Source: Tengunoibacter tsumagoiensis | GTDB lineage: Bacteria > Chloroflexota > Ktedonobacteria > Ktedonobacterales > Ktedonobacteraceae | Reading direction: 5' to 3' | Assembly: GCF_003967535.1 (NCBI RefSeq) | Contig: NZ_BIFR01000001.1 | Location: 4,463,001 to 4,527,000 of the forward strand | Length of the DNA stretch: 64,000 nucleotides | In this document: piece after piece, positions 39,957 to 49,634 of the stretch | Numbering within the stretch: the first letter of the stretch is position 1 | How the letters are laid out: each line of letters opens with the position of its first letter | Notes under the pieces: model-generated | The model's database searches: none | What the model saw: only the letters and a program-made list of their open reading frames with translations | Told to the model about the DNA's origin: nothing | Position numbers and translations under genes: made by a program

Positions 39957-41642
39957 ATGCAGCTCTCACATGAACAAGTCCACCAAAATTGGTGGGCAGA
40001 AGGCGATACGCCTGTCCGCACTGATTCTCGTGTACTCTATCTGGTAGATGGACGAAGCGCGATGCTGGAGATCTGTCGCCATTGTCTCAAAGCACAAAAG
40101 TATATTTATCTGGCAAATTGGGGGATGACTCCTTTATTAGAGCTTGTCCGAGGCAAGGATCATCGCCGTGGCCCCGATGGGAGTCCTGAGCAGGAAGAGC
40201 TTCTGGCTGAGCTCCGAGCAGAGGGGTTACAAGAGGCCGATATTGCTTTCTGGCAACAAAACGCTCTCTCTGTTCGCAATGTCCTTGCCTATGCGCGCAG
40301 CAAAGGGGTTGAGGTAAAGGTGCTGCTCTGGAAATGTAGTGATGTGCTATCACACTATAGCCCTAAAGAGGCTCATGAACAGCTCACGTCCGCTGGTGTA
40401 ACATGCTTGCTCGATGATAGTGCACAGGGAGTGCTCCACCACCCAATCGAATCGCTCCATCAAAAGCTCTCTGTGATTGATGGGCAGGCGGCCTTTGTGG
40501 GTGGGGTCGATCCTTTGATTGAGAAAGAAGGAGAGTTTGACCGCTGGGATCTGCCCGATCACCCTTTTACGACACCGCTGCGTCAGACGGCAAAGGGGGC
40601 AACCCCTCATCCCTGGCATGATGCCCATAGTCTTATCGAAGGACCAGCAGCCAGCGATGTCGAGCTCAATTTTCGCCAGCGCTGGAACGATGTTGTGACA
40701 CGCCATCATCTGTCTGAAGATCTGCTCGTTCCTGAGCATCCCATTGCTCCACCTCTAAAAAGTCAGAGCCTGGTCCAGGTCGCACGTACGATTCCTGAAC
40801 ATACCTACAAATTTATTACGACTCAAGGTATTGCTCAGCTCTATCACCATGCTTTAAATAACATTCAACGCTTTGTCTATCTCGAGAATCAATATTTCTG
40901 GCTGCGAGCCTTCTATGGGATCGATATTCCTTTTGCGGGGACCGAGAGTTATGAGATGCAACAGAATGTGCAGGCTCTGATCAAGGCGCTCCAAAGAGGT
41001 GCGTTTGCCTCGATTATTCTGCCCGATCATCCCAATGTCGGTCGAGGCTTTAGCGATGCTGGTCTGATGCGCATTCGTGAAGGTGCTCCTCAAGCGAACG
41101 ATGAAGGCCGCTTTGAAGCTTTTTGTCTGGCGACCTCGACTCAGGAAGGTGGCCGCACCCACTATCGGCCCATCTATGTGCATGCCAAGGTCGCTGTTGT
41201 TGATGATCTCTGGTCAACCGTGGGATCAGGGAATCTCAATAATCGTGGCATGCGCGATGATACAGAGATTAATGTCGCCACTCTTGATCCTACAGCAACG
41301 CGCGGACTCCGTCTCATGCTGCAAGGAGAGCATCTGGGCATTGTGCATACAGAAGAACTACTGGCTCTCTCGCGCCTGTTAGGTCAGCAGCATCAATCAG
41401 CACTGGAAGAGGCCCGGGCTCGCAATGCTCTCCGCTATCTTGAAGAGACCCTGGGCGATCCCGCTCGCGCACTTACTTTAATGCATGATGCAGCCTGGAG
41501 AAATCTTAATCTCTATAAACAGGGCCAGCCACTGGTAGGGCATCTACTTCCCTATCTCAGCGCTGAGGAGGCGCAACAACAAGGGCTCCATTTCCGTGAA
41601 GAGCATGGCTGGGTTGAAGAAGAGGAAAAGAAGATCTCATAA
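39957..41642 (+). CDS. Phospholipase D-like protein (two HKD motifs)
   Basis: A 561-residue member of the PLD superfamily with two intact catalytic motifs: HQKLSVID (His168, Lys170, Asp175) and HAKVAVVD (His409, Lys411, Asp416, followed by GSGNLNNRGM). Such enzymes hydrolyse or transfer phosphatidyl groups through a phosphohistidine intermediate. The absence of N-terminal membrane helices distinguishes it from bacterial cardiolipin synthases, and the spacing and overall length are closer to eukaryote-like PLD enzymes. GAGGAGATATTTT precedes ATG 39957. There is no signal peptide, so a cytoplasmic site is likely. Monocistronic. Confidence 0.85.
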   Translation: MQLSHEQVHQNWWAEGDTPVRTDSRVLYLVDGRSAMLEICRHCLKAQKYIYLANWGMTPLLELVRGKDHRRGPDGSPEQEELLAELRAEGLQEADIAFWQQNALSVRNVLAYARSKGVEVKVLLWKCSDVLSHYSPKEAHEQLTSAGVTCLLDDSAQGVLHHPIESLHQKLSVIDGQAAFVGGVDPLIEKEGEFDRWDLPDHPFTTPLRQTAKGATPHPWHDAHSLIEGPAASDVELNFRQRWNDVVTRHHLSEDLLVPEHPIAPPLKSQSLVQVARTIPEHTYKFITTQGIAQLYHHALNNIQRFVYLENQYFWLRAFYGIDIPFAGTESYEMQQNVQALIKALQRGAFASIILPDHPNVGRGFSDAGLMRIREGAPQANDEGRFEAFCLATSTQEGGRTHYRPIYVHAKVAVVDDLWSTVGSGNLNNRGMRDDTEINVATLDPTATRGLRLMLQGEHLGIVHTEELLALSRLLGQQHQSALEEARARNALRYLEETLGDPARALTLMHDAAWRNLNLYKQGQPLVGHLLPYLSAEEAQQQGLHFREEHGWVEEEEKKIS

Positions 41643-41666
41643 ACTTAAGGCAAGCGGATCAGTACA

Positions 41667-41727
41667 GGGACTGAACAGGTGAATTTTTCTGATGATGGCA
41701 AAGAAGTCGCCTGTTCAGTCCTTTTTA
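41667..41727. terminator. Bidirectional terminator between PLD-like and GS-like genes
   Basis: GGACTGAACAGG (41668-41679) pairs with CCTGTTCAGTCC (41710-41721), followed by TTTTT on the plus strand. Confidence 0.85.
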
Positions 41728-41782
41728 GCATACTCAGCATGCAGCGATGATGTATACGATGCCGCCAGCGCTTTAAACGTTC

Positions 41783-43168
41783 CTAAATTAACTCAAGATA
41801 GCGGCGGCGCTCCCAGTTCGTGACAGCCTTCTCAAACTCTTTGACCTCCCAGCGGCGGGTCGCCACAAAATGTTCGACAAAGTCTGCTCCCAGGTACTCT
41901 TTAGCGAATGCGCTCTGTCCAAAGAGATCAGTAGCGGTCGTTAGATTGCGTGGTAATACGTGCAGCTCTCCAGCTGAGATCGCTCGAGCCAGGTTCGCTG
42001 GATTATATGCATTGCCATCCAGGCGTGGCGGAAGCTCCAATTTCTGCTCAATCCCATACAGACCGCTGGCCAGCATAGCGGAAAAGACCAGATAAAAGTT
42101 TGCATCTGAGCCCGGAACACGATTCTCAATCCGAATCGCCTTACGTCCACTGTTAATCACACGAACAGCACAGGTACGGTTATCCATCCCCCAGGAGGTG
42201 TTGAGCGGTGCCCAGGTCCCTTCCATATACCGTTTATACGAATTAATGATCGGCGCATAGAGGACCATTAGCTCAGGCATCTTCTGCAATACACCTGCCA
42301 GGAACCAGCGCATCGTCTCTGACATATGTCCTTCCGCCGCATCATCCCAGAAAACGTTCCGCTCCTTCGTGCGATCCCAGAGACTGAGGTGCGAGTGGCC
42401 GCTACTGCCATCCTCCTGATCATTCCATTTGGCCATAAATGAGACGGTATACCCTCCCTGATGACAGAGCTCCTTGGTCCCATTTTTAAAGAGCAGGGTG
42501 CGATCGGCAGCGGTCAATGCATCGGTATAGCGCATATTGAGCTCATACATACCCGGCCCATGCTCGCGATTATATCCTTCCAGCTCGACACCATAATCGC
42601 GCATATTGCGGGCAATAGTGCCAATCAGATGCTCATCAGCACTGGCATGACTAATGACATAACAATTTGTCCCGGGATTCAACGGAGTCAGATCAGGACC
42701 AAAATCTTTGTCGCGGAGCGTCACTTGATTCTCTCGAAAGAAACGCATCTCTAATTCAGAGGCGGCCATTGGCTCATAGCCCAGACTGCGCGCCCGCTCC
42801 ACCAACGTCTGTAAAACCGAACGAGGAGCAATATGAATGGGCTGGCCCTGCTCCGTCCACAGATCACAAATACAGGTAGCAACGTTCTGCTCCCACGGCA
42901 CAACGGCAAAAGTAGTCAGATCAGGCACCATCACAAAATCGCCAAAGCCACGCTCCCAGTTGCTAATTTTGAGATTTGGCAGGACGTTCTCAGCAATATC
43001 CCATCCAAATAAGACATCCGATTGGGCAAAACCATCAGATAACGAATCAAGAAAGAAACGTGCAGCAACACGCTTGCCACGAAAAACGCCCTCCATATCG
43101 GGGACGCCTATCTTAATATATTCAACCTTTCTCTCTTCAATCAGACTCTTGACTTCAGCGAAATCCAT
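41783..43168 (-). CDS. Glutamine synthetase-like enzyme (gamma-glutamyl ligase family)
   Basis: A 461-residue protein of the GS fold. Identifiable parts are VEYIKIGVPDMEGVFRGKRV, ASELEMRFF (metal ligand Glu), EGYNREHGPGMYELNMRY, GSSGHSHLSLW, and the ATP-site region SWGMDNRTCAVRVI with RIENRVPGSDANFYL. Sequence features place it among glutamine-synthetase homologues such as PuuA-like gamma-glutamylpolyamine synthetases and GlnA3/GlnA4, rather than the ammonia-assimilating GlnA, because the N-terminal domain is divergent and the usual adenylylation tyrosine loop is absent. AAAGGAAC precedes ATG 43168. The amine substrate is unknown; no other polyamine genes lie nearby. Confidence 0.85.
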   Translation of the reverse strand: MDFAEVKSLIEERKVEYIKIGVPDMEGVFRGKRVAARFFLDSLSDGFAQSDVLFGWDIAENVLPNLKISNWERGFGDFVMVPDLTTFAVVPWEQNVATCICDLWTEQGQPIHIAPRSVLQTLVERARSLGYEPMAASELEMRFFRENQVTLRDKDFGPDLTPLNPGTNCYVISHASADEHLIGTIARNMRDYGVELEGYNREHGPGMYELNMRYTDALTAADRTLLFKNGTKELCHQGGYTVSFMAKWNDQEDGSSGHSHLSLWDRTKERNVFWDDAAEGHMSETMRWFLAGVLQKMPELMVLYAPIINSYKRYMEGTWAPLNTSWGMDNRTCAVRVINSGRKAIRIENRVPGSDANFYLVFSAMLASGLYGIEQKLELPPRLDGNAYNPANLARAISAGELHVLPRNLTTATDLFGQSAFAKEYLGADFVEHFVATRRWEVKEFEKAVTNWERRRYLELI

Positions 43169-43320
43169 CAGGATGTTCCTTTCTTGTGACTCGTGGATGC
43201 ACCTGGCTCTTGCTTAGATCACTTCTCCCATCGCACCAAAACGAGAGGCTAACCGTTGGCAGAGTAGCATGGACAGAGAGCACTCGTCAAGCATCTCTGT
43301 CCACATGCACACTCTCTATC

Positions 43321-44049
43321 TCATCGACTGCCAATCGCCTCAAGGGCGTTGAGATCTCCCGATGCATTTGTATACATGCGAGATACTTGAGATGCCTGCA
43401 TATAAGGGGCAAGAGCAACGCGCAACAGCGGCCTGGCACGCTGAAAGTAGGTCTTGGCTGTGTTTTCTGGCATGTGGAGTAGCCTTCCTATCTCGCCAAA
43501 ACTCATATCGCTTCGATAGCGCAAAAGGACTACCGCCCGAAATTTTGGCGGCAGGTCTTGAATAGCCTGCCAGAGCGTCCATTGAAGGTCTTGTAGCTCT
43601 AAAATCTCTTCTGGCAAGCGACTCGGATCGGGAAGGACCTGAAGAATGGAGACCTCCTCATCATCTTCCATCGGCTCAATCTCGGAAAACAGCAGAGGGC
43701 GCTGCTTCCTCTTCCGCAACTCATCCATACACCGATTCCAGGCCACCTGGAACAACCAGGACTTCAACGGATTCTTCGCATGCTGCGAGGAAAGATTCAA
43801 TGACAATTTAGGAAGGGAGATGTACAACTGTAGAAAGACAAATTGCAAGACGTCACATGCCAGTTCGTAATCATGCAAACAACGGCCAATGAAATTATAT
43901 AAAGGAGCATGATACCGCTGCACAAGCCCCTCAAAACCACGCTGATCCCCTGCCAATACAAGTTCAATCAATGCCCGCTCGGGCAGATCATTGTAAGAGT
44001 ACTTCGCACTACTGGCAACTGACGGCGATAGAGTATTTTGCATCTTCAT
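43321..44049 (-). CDS. RNA polymerase sigma factor, sigma-70 (ECF-like) family
   Basis: A 242-residue sigma factor. Region 2 spans about residues 35-110, with RYHAPLYNFIGRCLHDYELACDVLQFVFLQLY and WLFQVAWNRCMDELRKRK. Region 4 spans about 165-225, with LPPKFRAVVLLRYRSDMSFGEIGRLLHMPENTAKTYFQRAR as its helix-turn-helix. The acidic linker (PMEDDEEVSILQVLPDPS) is longer than usual for group 4 sigma factors. No anti-sigma gene lies next to it, so control may be transcriptional or by an unlinked partner. AGGA precedes the ATG at a slightly long distance; Met3 is an alternative start. Confidence 0.9.
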   Translation of the reverse strand: MKMQNTLSPSVASSAKYSYNDLPERALIELVLAGDQRGFEGLVQRYHAPLYNFIGRCLHDYELACDVLQFVFLQLYISLPKLSLNLSSQHAKNPLKSWLFQVAWNRCMDELRKRKQRPLLFSEIEPMEDDEEVSILQVLPDPSRLPEEILELQDLQWTLWQAIQDLPPKFRAVVLLRYRSDMSFGEIGRLLHMPENTAKTYFQRARPLLRVALAPYMQASQVSRMYTNASGDLNALEAIGSR

Positions 44050-44534
44050 AAGAATATATCCTGTTTTCCGCCCGTTTCTGTCCCCATTGACGTTTTTTTG
44101 CTATAAAGATGGCCTATTCCACGTTCATCTTCCTTTATACTGCTCATAGTACCATATACAAGCACTATAAAGAAAGTACCGATGGTGCCATTTCTTTTCT
44201 CTTTTGTCTAAAAAAAGTGAAAAAATCAAATGAACAGTCAGATGTTACTCATCAAGAATATTCAAAGCTGTGGGTCTATCTCTTCTGTGGGTGTTCTACA
44301 AAAAATCTAACATAAACCTTTCAGGAAAGCTTCAATGAATTGTAAAAAATTTAACAATTTCTCCTGTGGACGGCTGATTCCTATTTTTCAGTAGATAAGG
44401 GTAGAGAGTTGACAACAGGGGTGAAGGATGAGTAAGATAGATATCATAAATGTGTACTAAAAACTTCTCAATAAATCAAATGCATATACTGCCTTATGTA
44501 GAGTGAATGGTGGTATAACGGAGGGAGTCGGCGT
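44050..44534 (+). other. AT-rich intergenic region with carboxypeptidase promoter
   Basis: No gene supported. A promoter-like pair TTGACA (44409-44414) and TAAGAT (44433-44438) with an 18-bp spacer lies 97 bp before ATG 44535. Confidence 0.5.
44409..44438 (+). promoter_or_regulatory. Promoter of the D,D-carboxypeptidase gene
   Basis: TTGACA (44409-44414), an 18-bp spacer and TAAGAT (44433-44438). Confidence 0.55.
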
Positions 44535-46961
44535 ATGCCAAAGTTGCCGTCCAACGATGACGATCAAAGAGAGATACCAGGACCTGCTACGTCCAGACCC
44601 AGAACAAGACGCCCACAGGCTACCAACGTCGAATCTTCTGAGGCTCTACCAAAGCTCAAACGCCGCTCACTGAATTATGAGAACGACGAGAGTGCTCCCA
44701 CCGAACGCACGTTCTCTCCAACACAAAACAGTACTCGCAATTCAATCGCTAAAGCCAATCAATCTCGTCCCCCACGACAGGCCAGAGATCAGACGCTCAA
44801 TCTCGATACTGGTTGGGCCGATCCCTCACCAGGAGAACCAGAACAAAACACTGGCATCACGCCACGTACCAGCAAGCCCCGAACATCCTCATCACGCTCG
44901 TCACAGACTCCAGCCAGAGCCGTACGGCCACAGTCTCTCCCAGAGGATGGTGCCCCCACCCGGACACAATCAGCTCGCCCGACACCGGCCTCACCAGATC
45001 GTACCGCTGCAACGAGCCGTCCACGTTCCTCACGACCATCTAACATTCCACAAACGCCTCATACCGATGAACATGAACGCCCTGCTCCCGCAACCAGACG
45101 CCCACGTTCATCACGCGCCTCTCAGCAGAGCGAGAGTGCTCTCAATGAGAGGACTCTACCAAAGGCTCCACGCACACAACGCTCGCTGCAATACGATGAG
45201 CGCGACACAAGCACAACTTCTTCTTTACGCTTACGCGAGCTCCGGCAGACCAGGGATCATGCATTAGACCTGGGAACCAATACCAGCACCAATCGCGTGG
45301 TCCGTCCACCAGCCGCAGAAGATGTAGGACTGGACCCTCAGTACAGACATTCACGCACTCGTCGTCCAGCACTTGAAGCAGATCTTGCAGAAGATGAGTA
45401 CCAGACACGCCGCCTCCCAGCCTATCTGCTGGAAGATGATGGCTATCAGACACGGCGACTACCAGCCCATCTCTTAGAAGAAGGTGTTCAGACAGCTCAA
45501 GCGCCACGCGGTACGACCAGACTCCGCACGCAACGCCTGCCCGAACAAGATCTCGCAGCACAGGCTGGCCCGGAACAGCCCGGGACAACAAACAAAATTA
45601 TGGTCTCACAGCGCAAACGCTCTCAGGTCTCCGATGTTCTTCCAGCTACCTATTATCAACCACGTGGGCAGGAGCTTCTCTATCCTCGACGCTCTCCCTG
45701 GCGGCGCCTCAAGCTTACACCAGCCTTTCTCATTGTCCTGATAAGCTGCATTGCACTGCTTCTGTTCATTCCGATCGCATCCAATTTTCTTACAACATAC
45801 GCACCAGGAGGGCAGCTTCATCTTCCGTTCCCTGGGAACCAGCCAACCTCAAGCAATAACGAAGCTGACACACATGAACTGGTGATTACTCCTACAGATA
45901 CGGATCACCCTGCCCCACCTGTGAATGCCACAGCCGCCTATCTCCTTGACGCCGATACGGGGGCGACACTGTATGCCAGTAATCCCTTTATGCATCTCCC
46001 CATGCTCAGCACAACCAAACTGATGACAGCACTCCTGGCCGCTGAACAGGGAGATCCCGATCGCAGTATCACTATCACCGATTCAATTCAGAACGATATC
46101 AATCAGCTCTCTGCCGATAGCGCGTTAATGGGCATCAAGAAAGGAGAGACATATACCTTACGGGAACTTCTCTATGGGCTGCTCCTGGTCTCTGGCAACG
46201 ATGCAGCGGTGGTCATCGCCGATGCCATCGGCGGTAGTCAGCAGGCTTTTATCGCCAAAATGAATGCTCGCGCAGACCAGCTTGGTATGCACGATACCCA
46301 TTTTCTTAATCCTCATGGACTGCTTATGACCGGACATTTCTCAAGCGCTCACGATCTGGCCGTTCTAGGGCGCGCCAGCCTGGGAAATGCCTTTATCCAC
46401 GAGATTAGCGCAACCAGACACTATCAGATTCCTCAGACAGACAAACATCCAGCCCATGATCTGGATAATGGCAATCAATTTCTCTGGTGGTATCCTGGCG
46501 CTGATGCTGGCAAAACTGGCTGGGATGCAGGCACAAACTTCATTCAGGTTGTTGAATGCAATCGCAACAATCATCATCTCATCGGCGTCACTCTTCATAC
46601 CAACAACTGGTGGACCGATATGCGCGATCTCATGAATTGGGGCTACAATAATTTTACCTGGACCTCACCTAAGGATGCCGATGCAAAAAGTCCCATCCCT
46701 TTTGGGGTCGATTGGAACCACTTTACTCGCGATAAGAAAGAGAATACTATTCCAACAGCCAGTTCAGGTCGCTACTATATTTATAGTGGGTATAGTATCT
46801 CGGGACCAATTCTCGATTTCTTTGATAAGAACAATGGACTCGATCAATTTGGCTACCCGCAGTCGCAACCACAATCGCCTGCTACAAATATACTCAAACA
46901 ACGCTTTGACCATGGGAGCATTCAGTGTGATCTCACCACGAAACAGTGTACCAAAGTATAG
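44535..46961 (+). CDS. D-alanyl-D-alanine carboxypeptidase (S11) with long Arg-rich cytoplasmic tail
   Basis: An 808-residue protein. Residues 1 to about 390 are a low-complexity tail rich in Arg, Ser, Pro and Thr, with recurring RRPRSSR-like blocks and a duplicated YQTRRLPA(Y/H)LLE unit. One membrane helix lies at about 395-417. The S11 peptidase domain follows at about 465-725 with Ser492 and Lys495 (STTK), Ser553-Gly-Asn and Lys660-Thr-Gly, all catalytic residues intact. The end (DQFGYPQSQP) resembles an LGFP-type motif. It trims D-alanine from peptidoglycan stems outside the membrane while the tail stays inside. GGAGGGAG precedes ATG 44535. Confidence 0.88.
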   Translation: MPKLPSNDDDQREIPGPATSRPRTRRPQATNVESSEALPKLKRRSLNYENDESAPTERTFSPTQNSTRNSIAKANQSRPPRQARDQTLNLDTGWADPSPGEPEQNTGITPRTSKPRTSSSRSSQTPARAVRPQSLPEDGAPTRTQSARPTPASPDRTAATSRPRSSRPSNIPQTPHTDEHERPAPATRRPRSSRASQQSESALNERTLPKAPRTQRSLQYDERDTSTTSSLRLRELRQTRDHALDLGTNTSTNRVVRPPAAEDVGLDPQYRHSRTRRPALEADLAEDEYQTRRLPAYLLEDDGYQTRRLPAHLLEEGVQTAQAPRGTTRLRTQRLPEQDLAAQAGPEQPGTTNKIMVSQRKRSQVSDVLPATYYQPRGQELLYPRRSPWRRLKLTPAFLIVLISCIALLLFIPIASNFLTTYAPGGQLHLPFPGNQPTSSNNEADTHELVITPTDTDHPAPPVNATAAYLLDADTGATLYASNPFMHLPMLSTTKLMTALLAAEQGDPDRSITITDSIQNDINQLSADSALMGIKKGETYTLRELLYGLLLVSGNDAAVVIADAIGGSQQAFIAKMNARADQLGMHDTHFLNPHGLLMTGHFSSAHDLAVLGRASLGNAFIHEISATRHYQIPQTDKHPAHDLDNGNQFLWWYPGADAGKTGWDAGTNFIQVVECNRNNHHLIGVTLHTNNWWTDMRDLMNWGYNNFTWTSPKDADAKSPIPFGVDWNHFTRDKKENTIPTASSGRYYIYSGYSISGPILDFFDKNNGLDQFGYPQSQPQSPATNILKQRFDHGSIQCDLTTKQCTKV

Positions 46962-47138
46962 CCAGTGTCCATTCATGACGATCAATAAGATCAACAAAAA
47001 TACGTAGCACAAAACACATGATTGGACAGAGTGCCTTGATTCAATCCAAACAATCGACTAAATATCCAGCACTTTTACAGAGCAAGTGGAAAATTTGCTG
47101 TTCCTGCGTTGTACAAATGGACAATGTGCCTAATTCAC

Positions 47139-47168
47139 TTGCCCGCTCTCATCATGTTTTGTTATACT
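47139..47168 (+). promoter_or_regulatory. Promoter of the murT-gatD unit
   Basis: TTGCCC (47139-47144), an 18-bp spacer and TATACT (47163-47168). Confidence 0.6.
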
Positions 47169-47297
47169 GCAAACGGCGTACCTGTACAGCTGGCATTTCT
47201 TTGATGCCACCGACACAGTTGCCCAACGAGCTAGAAAGCAGATGCACCACGTGACAGAGTGCTTCTTTTCGTTTGTTTGTGGCGTTAAACCATAGAG

Positions 47298-47332
47298 GCA
47301 AGGCCTCCAGGGACGCCTTGCACAATTTTTAG
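47298..47332 (+). terminator. Terminator-like hairpin in the murT leader
   Basis: GCAAGGC pairs with GCCTTGC around CTCCAGGGAC, followed by ACAATTTTT, only about 20 bp before ATG 47350. It may attenuate murT transcription. Confidence 0.5.
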
Positions 47333-47349
47333 TCAGGGTATGGGTTTCT

Positions 47350-48792
47350 ATGCAAACAGAGAATTCAAACAATGACAGCACAGCACCAACAGGATTACAT
47401 AAAGCTCGCCTGGCCTTTGCAATTTCGGCTGGCAAACTAGTTGGCGCTTCAGGCCGCTTATTTCACATTGGAGGCGGCACCAGTCTGCCCGGGATGATTG
47501 CTCGCCGCATTGATCCCAATGTCCTTAAATCGGTCGTTGGCAGTAGTAAAGCGAAAAAAATTGTCATTACTGGCAGCAATGGAAAGACAACGACTGCACG
47601 CATGACCGCTGCTATCGCTGACGCCAATGGCCATCGCGTCTCACAGAACCGCACCGGCTCGAATCTCCTTCAAGGCGTAACATCGGTCGCCGTCAATTTT
47701 GCGGACGTCTTTGGCCGTCTGGATAGCGATGTTCTGCTCTTTGAGATCGATGAGGGGACGATTCCTCTGGCTGTGCCAGAAATCCAGCCTGATGTCGTTG
47801 TGATTACAAATATCTTCCGCGACCAGTTAGATCGCTATGGCGAGCTCTATTCGGTTGGCCGCGCGCTCAATAAGATGCTGGAAGACCTGCCTGAGACGGC
47901 CACGATCCTGCTCAATGGCAATGATCCACAGGTTGCCAACTTTGGTCTGAACTCCAAGGCCAGACGGCTCTACTTTGGGCTCGAGACTACGGAAGTCGGC
48001 ACGCCAGTACCAGAACAATCTGCCGATATTATTCGCTGCATTCATTGCAATAGCGATTTTGTGTACGAGGTGGCCTACCTTTCCCATCTGGGACTCTATC
48101 GCTGCCCAGAGTGTGGCTACACTCTTCCCAAGCTGGATATTGCTGTGACTTCTGTCGCTCTGGCCACCGATGGCGAGGGCCCCTCCCATATGAAGATTCG
48201 TACCCCACAGGGCGAGATGAAGCTAGAGCTTTCGCTGCCTGGTCTCCATAATGTCTACAATGCCACCGCTGCTATTGGTGCCGCAATGGCCGCTGGTTTC
48301 CCGATGGAGAAGGCCCAGAATGGCTTTAATAATCTGAAAACCGCCTTTGGTCGCCTGGAGAAGATTCAGGCTGGCGATAAAACGATCTATCTCTCGTTTG
48401 TCAAAAACCCAACTTCGTTTAACCTGATGCTGCGCCTGATTAATCAACATGCCGGCAAGAAACATCTGTTGCTGGCAATGAGCCATACGGTGGTCGATGG
48501 CGAAGATTTCGCCTGGCTCTGGGATGTCGATCTGGAAGAGGTCGCTGATGAGATTCTGGATGCGATCTGTAGCGGCAATAAACCCGAAGAGCTGGCGATG
48601 CGTCTCAAATATGCTGAGATTCCCATCGATAAAATTAAAATTATCACTGATCGTGAAGAAGCCCTGGATGCCGCGCTCAAGCAGGTCGAACCCGGTGGCA
48701 CATTATATATCATGAGTGGCTATACCCCAACCCAGGAGCTCCGCAAAATCATGCAGAAACGTGGTTGGGTCAAACACTTCTGGGAGGAGTAG
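47350..48792 (+). CDS. murT: Lipid II isoglutaminyl synthase, MurT subunit
   Basis: A 480-residue Mur-ligase-type protein. The ATP site TGSNGKTTTARM is at about residues 75-86, and there is a four-cysteine zinc ribbon (CIHC ... CPEC) inserted in the central domain at about 221-260. DUF1727 forms the C-terminus (YTPTQELRKIMQKRGW). With GatD it amidates D-glutamate to D-isoglutamine in lipid II. This modification is best known from monoderm bacteria and is needed for efficient cross-linking. gatD follows 7 bp downstream. Confidence 0.95.
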   Translation: MQTENSNNDSTAPTGLHKARLAFAISAGKLVGASGRLFHIGGGTSLPGMIARRIDPNVLKSVVGSSKAKKIVITGSNGKTTTARMTAAIADANGHRVSQNRTGSNLLQGVTSVAVNFADVFGRLDSDVLLFEIDEGTIPLAVPEIQPDVVVITNIFRDQLDRYGELYSVGRALNKMLEDLPETATILLNGNDPQVANFGLNSKARRLYFGLETTEVGTPVPEQSADIIRCIHCNSDFVYEVAYLSHLGLYRCPECGYTLPKLDIAVTSVALATDGEGPSHMKIRTPQGEMKLELSLPGLHNVYNATAAIGAAMAAGFPMEKAQNGFNNLKTAFGRLEKIQAGDKTIYLSFVKNPTSFNLMLRLINQHAGKKHLLLAMSHTVVDGEDFAWLWDVDLEEVADEILDAICSGNKPEELAMRLKYAEIPIDKIKIITDREEALDAALKQVEPGGTLYIMSGYTPTQELRKIMQKRGWVKHFWEE

Positions 48793-48799
48793 GCAAGCA

Positions 48800-49603
48800 A
48801 TGAGCAAGGATATCAAAGATACAGGTATGGTCCTGAAAATCGGTCATCTCTACCCTACGCTGATGAGCGTAGCGGCTGACCGTGGAAATCTGTTTTCTAT
48901 TGAGAAGCGCTGCAAATGGCGTGGCATCAGTACTGAGGTCGATCCCATTTATGTAAAACAGACGCCCGATTTCACAAAATATGATCTGATTCTCATTCAT
49001 GGCGCTGCCGATCGCGAGATGGAGATCGCTTCAAAGGATCTTCAATTCAAGGCAGAGTCTCTTCGGGAAGCCGCTGAGGCGAATGTGACGTTCTTAAGCG
49101 TCTGTGCGGGCTATCAGCTCCTGGGACACTATTATAAACCGTATCAGGGACCTGAGTTCAAGGGAGCCAGTATCCTTGATTTGTATACTGAAGGGGGAAG
49201 CCAGCGCTTTATGACCCATGTGGCTTTAGAGTGCACGTTCCCTGATATCGGAACAAAAGTTCTGGTTGGGTATGAGAATCATAGTGGCCGAACCTTCCTT
49301 GGTCCCAAAGCACAGCCCCTGGGCAAGGTCCTGGCCGGCTGGGGTAATAATGGCAAGGATAGCGGTGAGGGCGCCATCTACAAAAATGTCTTTGGCACCT
49401 ATATCCATGGCCCTGTCCTACCCAAAAATCCCTGGCTAACCGATCTCTTGATTCAGCGCGCTCTCGAGCGCCGCTACGGCAAATTTGATCTGCTTCCCCT
49501 GGATGATACGACGGAAAATGCAGCTCATGATGCCGCCCTCAAACTGGCGATGGAATTTAAGGGCACAATGTCTGCCATTGAGGCAACACCCTGGAGCCGT
49601 TAA
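48800..49603 (+). CDS. gatD: Lipid II isoglutaminyl synthase, GatD glutaminase subunit
   Basis: A 267-residue class I glutamine amidotransferase of the CobB/CobQ-like type. The nucleophile Cys lies in LSVCAGYQLLG and the catalytic His in GTYIHGPVLPKNP. It supplies ammonia to MurT. GGAGGAG precedes ATG 48800; an in-frame ATG at 48716 lies inside murT and is not used. The ORF overlap and 7-bp gap with murT show an operon. Confidence 0.93.
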   Translation: MSKDIKDTGMVLKIGHLYPTLMSVAADRGNLFSIEKRCKWRGISTEVDPIYVKQTPDFTKYDLILIHGAADREMEIASKDLQFKAESLREAAEANVTFLSVCAGYQLLGHYYKPYQGPEFKGASILDLYTEGGSQRFMTHVALECTFPDIGTKVLVGYENHSGRTFLGPKAQPLGKVLAGWGNNGKDSGEGAIYKNVFGTYIHGPVLPKNPWLTDLLIQRALERRYGKFDLLPLDDTTENAAHDAALKLAMEFKGTMSAIEATPWSR

Positions 49604-49634
49604 ATCACGCCTAGCTAGCAAGGAAATCACTGCA

